The notes under the pieces were generated by a model. The model saw only the letters and a program-made list of their open reading frames with translations. It did not search any database and had not been told where the DNA came from. Positions 4,531 to 5,238 of a stretch of 5,238 bases of DNA are shown here, piece by piece. Position 1 is the first letter of the stretch; each line of letters begins with the position of its first letter. Position numbers and translations under genes: made by a program. Origin of the DNA: UBA1425 sp051881715 (GTDB lineage: Bacteria > Bacillota > Clostridia > Oscillospirales > Acutalibacteraceae). The DNA lies in the NCBI GenBank assembly GCA_051881715.1, contig JBJEQK010000207.1, positions 1 through 5,238 on the forward strand, in the 5' to 3' direction.

Positions 4531-4920
4531 ATGATGAAGCGAAACACCATTCAGCGCACCCTGGTTTTGCAGGCGGTGCAGCGGCTGCGGTGCCATGCCA
4601 CTGCCGAGGAGGTCTATGAAGCGATCGTGCAGGAGCACCCGCATATCAGCCGGGCGACGGTATACCGCAACCTGCGCTCGTTGGCGCAGGACGGAGAAAT
4701 TCGCCAAATGGAGATTCCCGGTGCGGCGGATCGCTTTGATCATCAGTGTCACGAGCACTGCCATGTGAAGTGCGAGAAATGCGGCAGTGTTTTTGATGTG
4801 GACATGGAATATATCACAGGCTTGGAGAAAAACATCCGGGATACCCACGGCTTCGCTTTCACCGGGTACGACATCCTTTTTCGAGGCGTCTGCCCGGATT
4901 GCCAAGCGCAGAACCGCTGA
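4531..4920 (+). CDS. perR: PerR-type peroxide-sensing Fur-family repressor
   Basis: A 129-aa Fur-family metalloregulator with an N-terminal winged helix (TIQR 6-9; SRATVYRNLRSL, recognition helix, 40-51) and a C-terminal dimerisation domain. It lines up with Bacillus subtilis PerR, as I recall that sequence, at a constant offset of 15 residues. The regulatory metal ligands H37, D85, H91, H93 and D104 are all present as H22, D70, H76, H78 and D89, and the structural zinc cysteines C96, C99, C136 and C139 as C81, C84, C121 and C124. In PerR, H37 and H91 are oxidised by peroxide when Fe is bound. D70 and D89 favour PerR over Fur or Zur. There are ATGs at 4531 and 4534; the only Shine-Dalgarno-like sequence is a weak AGGA at 4517-4520, so translation may be low. 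The promoter is covered by a Fur-type palindrome. A QueD-like gene follows after 74 bases with no clear terminator. Confidence 0.87.
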   Translation: MMKRNTIQRTLVLQAVQRLRCHATAEEVYEAIVQEHPHISRATVYRNLRSLAQDGEIRQMEIPGAADRFDHQCHEHCHVKCEKCGSVFDVDMEYITGLEKNIRDTHGFAFTGYDILFRGVCPDCQAQNR

Positions 4921-4994
4921 TCCCGGCGCACCCCATCATGTGCGTATACGGGCGCATCAGAACCCGTAAATATATATTTCAAAGGAGTACAGTT

Positions 4995-5238
4995 ATGAGA
5001 AGTATCACAACATTGGATCTGCAATATGCACATCGTTTTTATGGTTTCAAGGGCGAAGCGCAGTATCTGCACGGCCACACCGGCGTGCTGACCATCGAGG
5101 TCGAAGACTCTGTCGAACCCGGCGTGAACATGGTTTTCCCCTGCAATGAAATCCAAAAGACGGCATGGGAGGTTCTGAAAAACTTTGACCATGCTTTGAT
5201 CCTGCGGGAGGACGACCCTCTGCTGCCTGCGATTCTGG
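4995..5238 (+). CDS. QueD/6-pyruvoyl-tetrahydropterin synthase-like protein, 3' end outside window
   Basis: The first 81 residues of a protein of the 6-carboxytetrahydropterin synthase (QueD)/PTPS fold. QueD makes 6-carboxy-tetrahydropterin from dihydroneopterin triphosphate for queuosine and 7-deazaguanine synthesis. Zinc ligands are visible as His13 (YAHRFYG) and His26/His28 (LHGHTG), and the DH motif as Asp65-His66 (NFDHALIL). Two things depart from true QueD. The residue four before HGH, the catalytic Cys in E. coli QueD, is Ala22. The usual MVxDFxxLK substrate loop reads NMVFPCNEIQ. The reaction may therefore differ, or this may be a non-canonical PTPS-fold protein, so I give no symbol. 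The start at 4995 has AAAGGAG (4981-4987) seven bases upstream. It lies 74 bases after the PerR-like gene on the same strand, so it may share its transcript and control. Confidence 0.82.
   Translation, partial: MRSITTLDLQYAHRFYGFKGEAQYLHGHTGVLTIEVEDSVEPGVNMVFPCNEIQKTAWEVLKNFDHALILREDDPLLPAIL

Noticed and set aside
4749..5192. Minus-strand 147-aa ORF over the PerR-like and QueD-like genes
   Set aside because: It is a shadow of two genes on the other strand that have clear motifs and ribosome-binding sites.

Overview
The window looks like chromosomal DNA from a Gram-positive anaerobe of the Clostridia, probably a gut Oscillospiraceae/Ruminococcaceae-type organism. This is inferred from strong AGGAGG ribosome-binding sites, many intrinsic terminators, a lipoprotein with a DUF6591-like C-terminus, an AAA_14/DUF4143-type ATPase, a Clostridia-type small alpha/beta hydrolase and a compact intergenic repeat of a kind I associate with that group. 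No rRNA, tRNA, CRISPR array or transposase is visible.

Layout. Bases 1-71 hold the last codons of an unidentified plus-strand gene, followed by its terminator (101-137). Next comes a 98-bp multi-hairpin repeat element with perfect 8-bp terminal inverted repeats (158-255). From 377 to 2238 lies a minus-strand cassette bracketed by two related, covarying hairpins. Read right to left it contains a 27-aa leader ORF, a 34-aa Cys-containing ORF, a Mor-family DNA-binding regulator and a large secreted lipoprotein with a duplicated domain. Each ORF overlaps the next by 4 to 10 bases, so the four look translationally coupled. The leader ORF is translated straight through a strong hairpin plus T-tract. 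That hairpin also hides the ribosome-binding site of the next ORF, so it looks like a translation-dependent attenuator. This is the most unusual structure in the window.

Running the other way from the same control region is an AAA ATPase (2306-3037) that has lost its C-terminal half. It is followed by an intact small alpha/beta hydrolase (3104-3745) and its terminator. A convergent minus-strand small membrane-protein gene (3929-4280) is apparently broken by one extra base in an A6 run and has its own terminator.

From 4373 to the right end is a divergent promoter region. A consensus sigma-A promoter whose -10 lies inside a Fur/PerR-like palindrome drives a PerR-type peroxide-sensing regulator (4531-4920); all five regulatory metal ligands and both CxxC zinc motifs are present. 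The regulator is followed after 74 bases by a QueD/6-pyruvoyl-tetrahydropterin-synthase-like gene that runs off the window and lacks the usual catalytic cysteine. The regulator probably represses itself and may control this neighbour.
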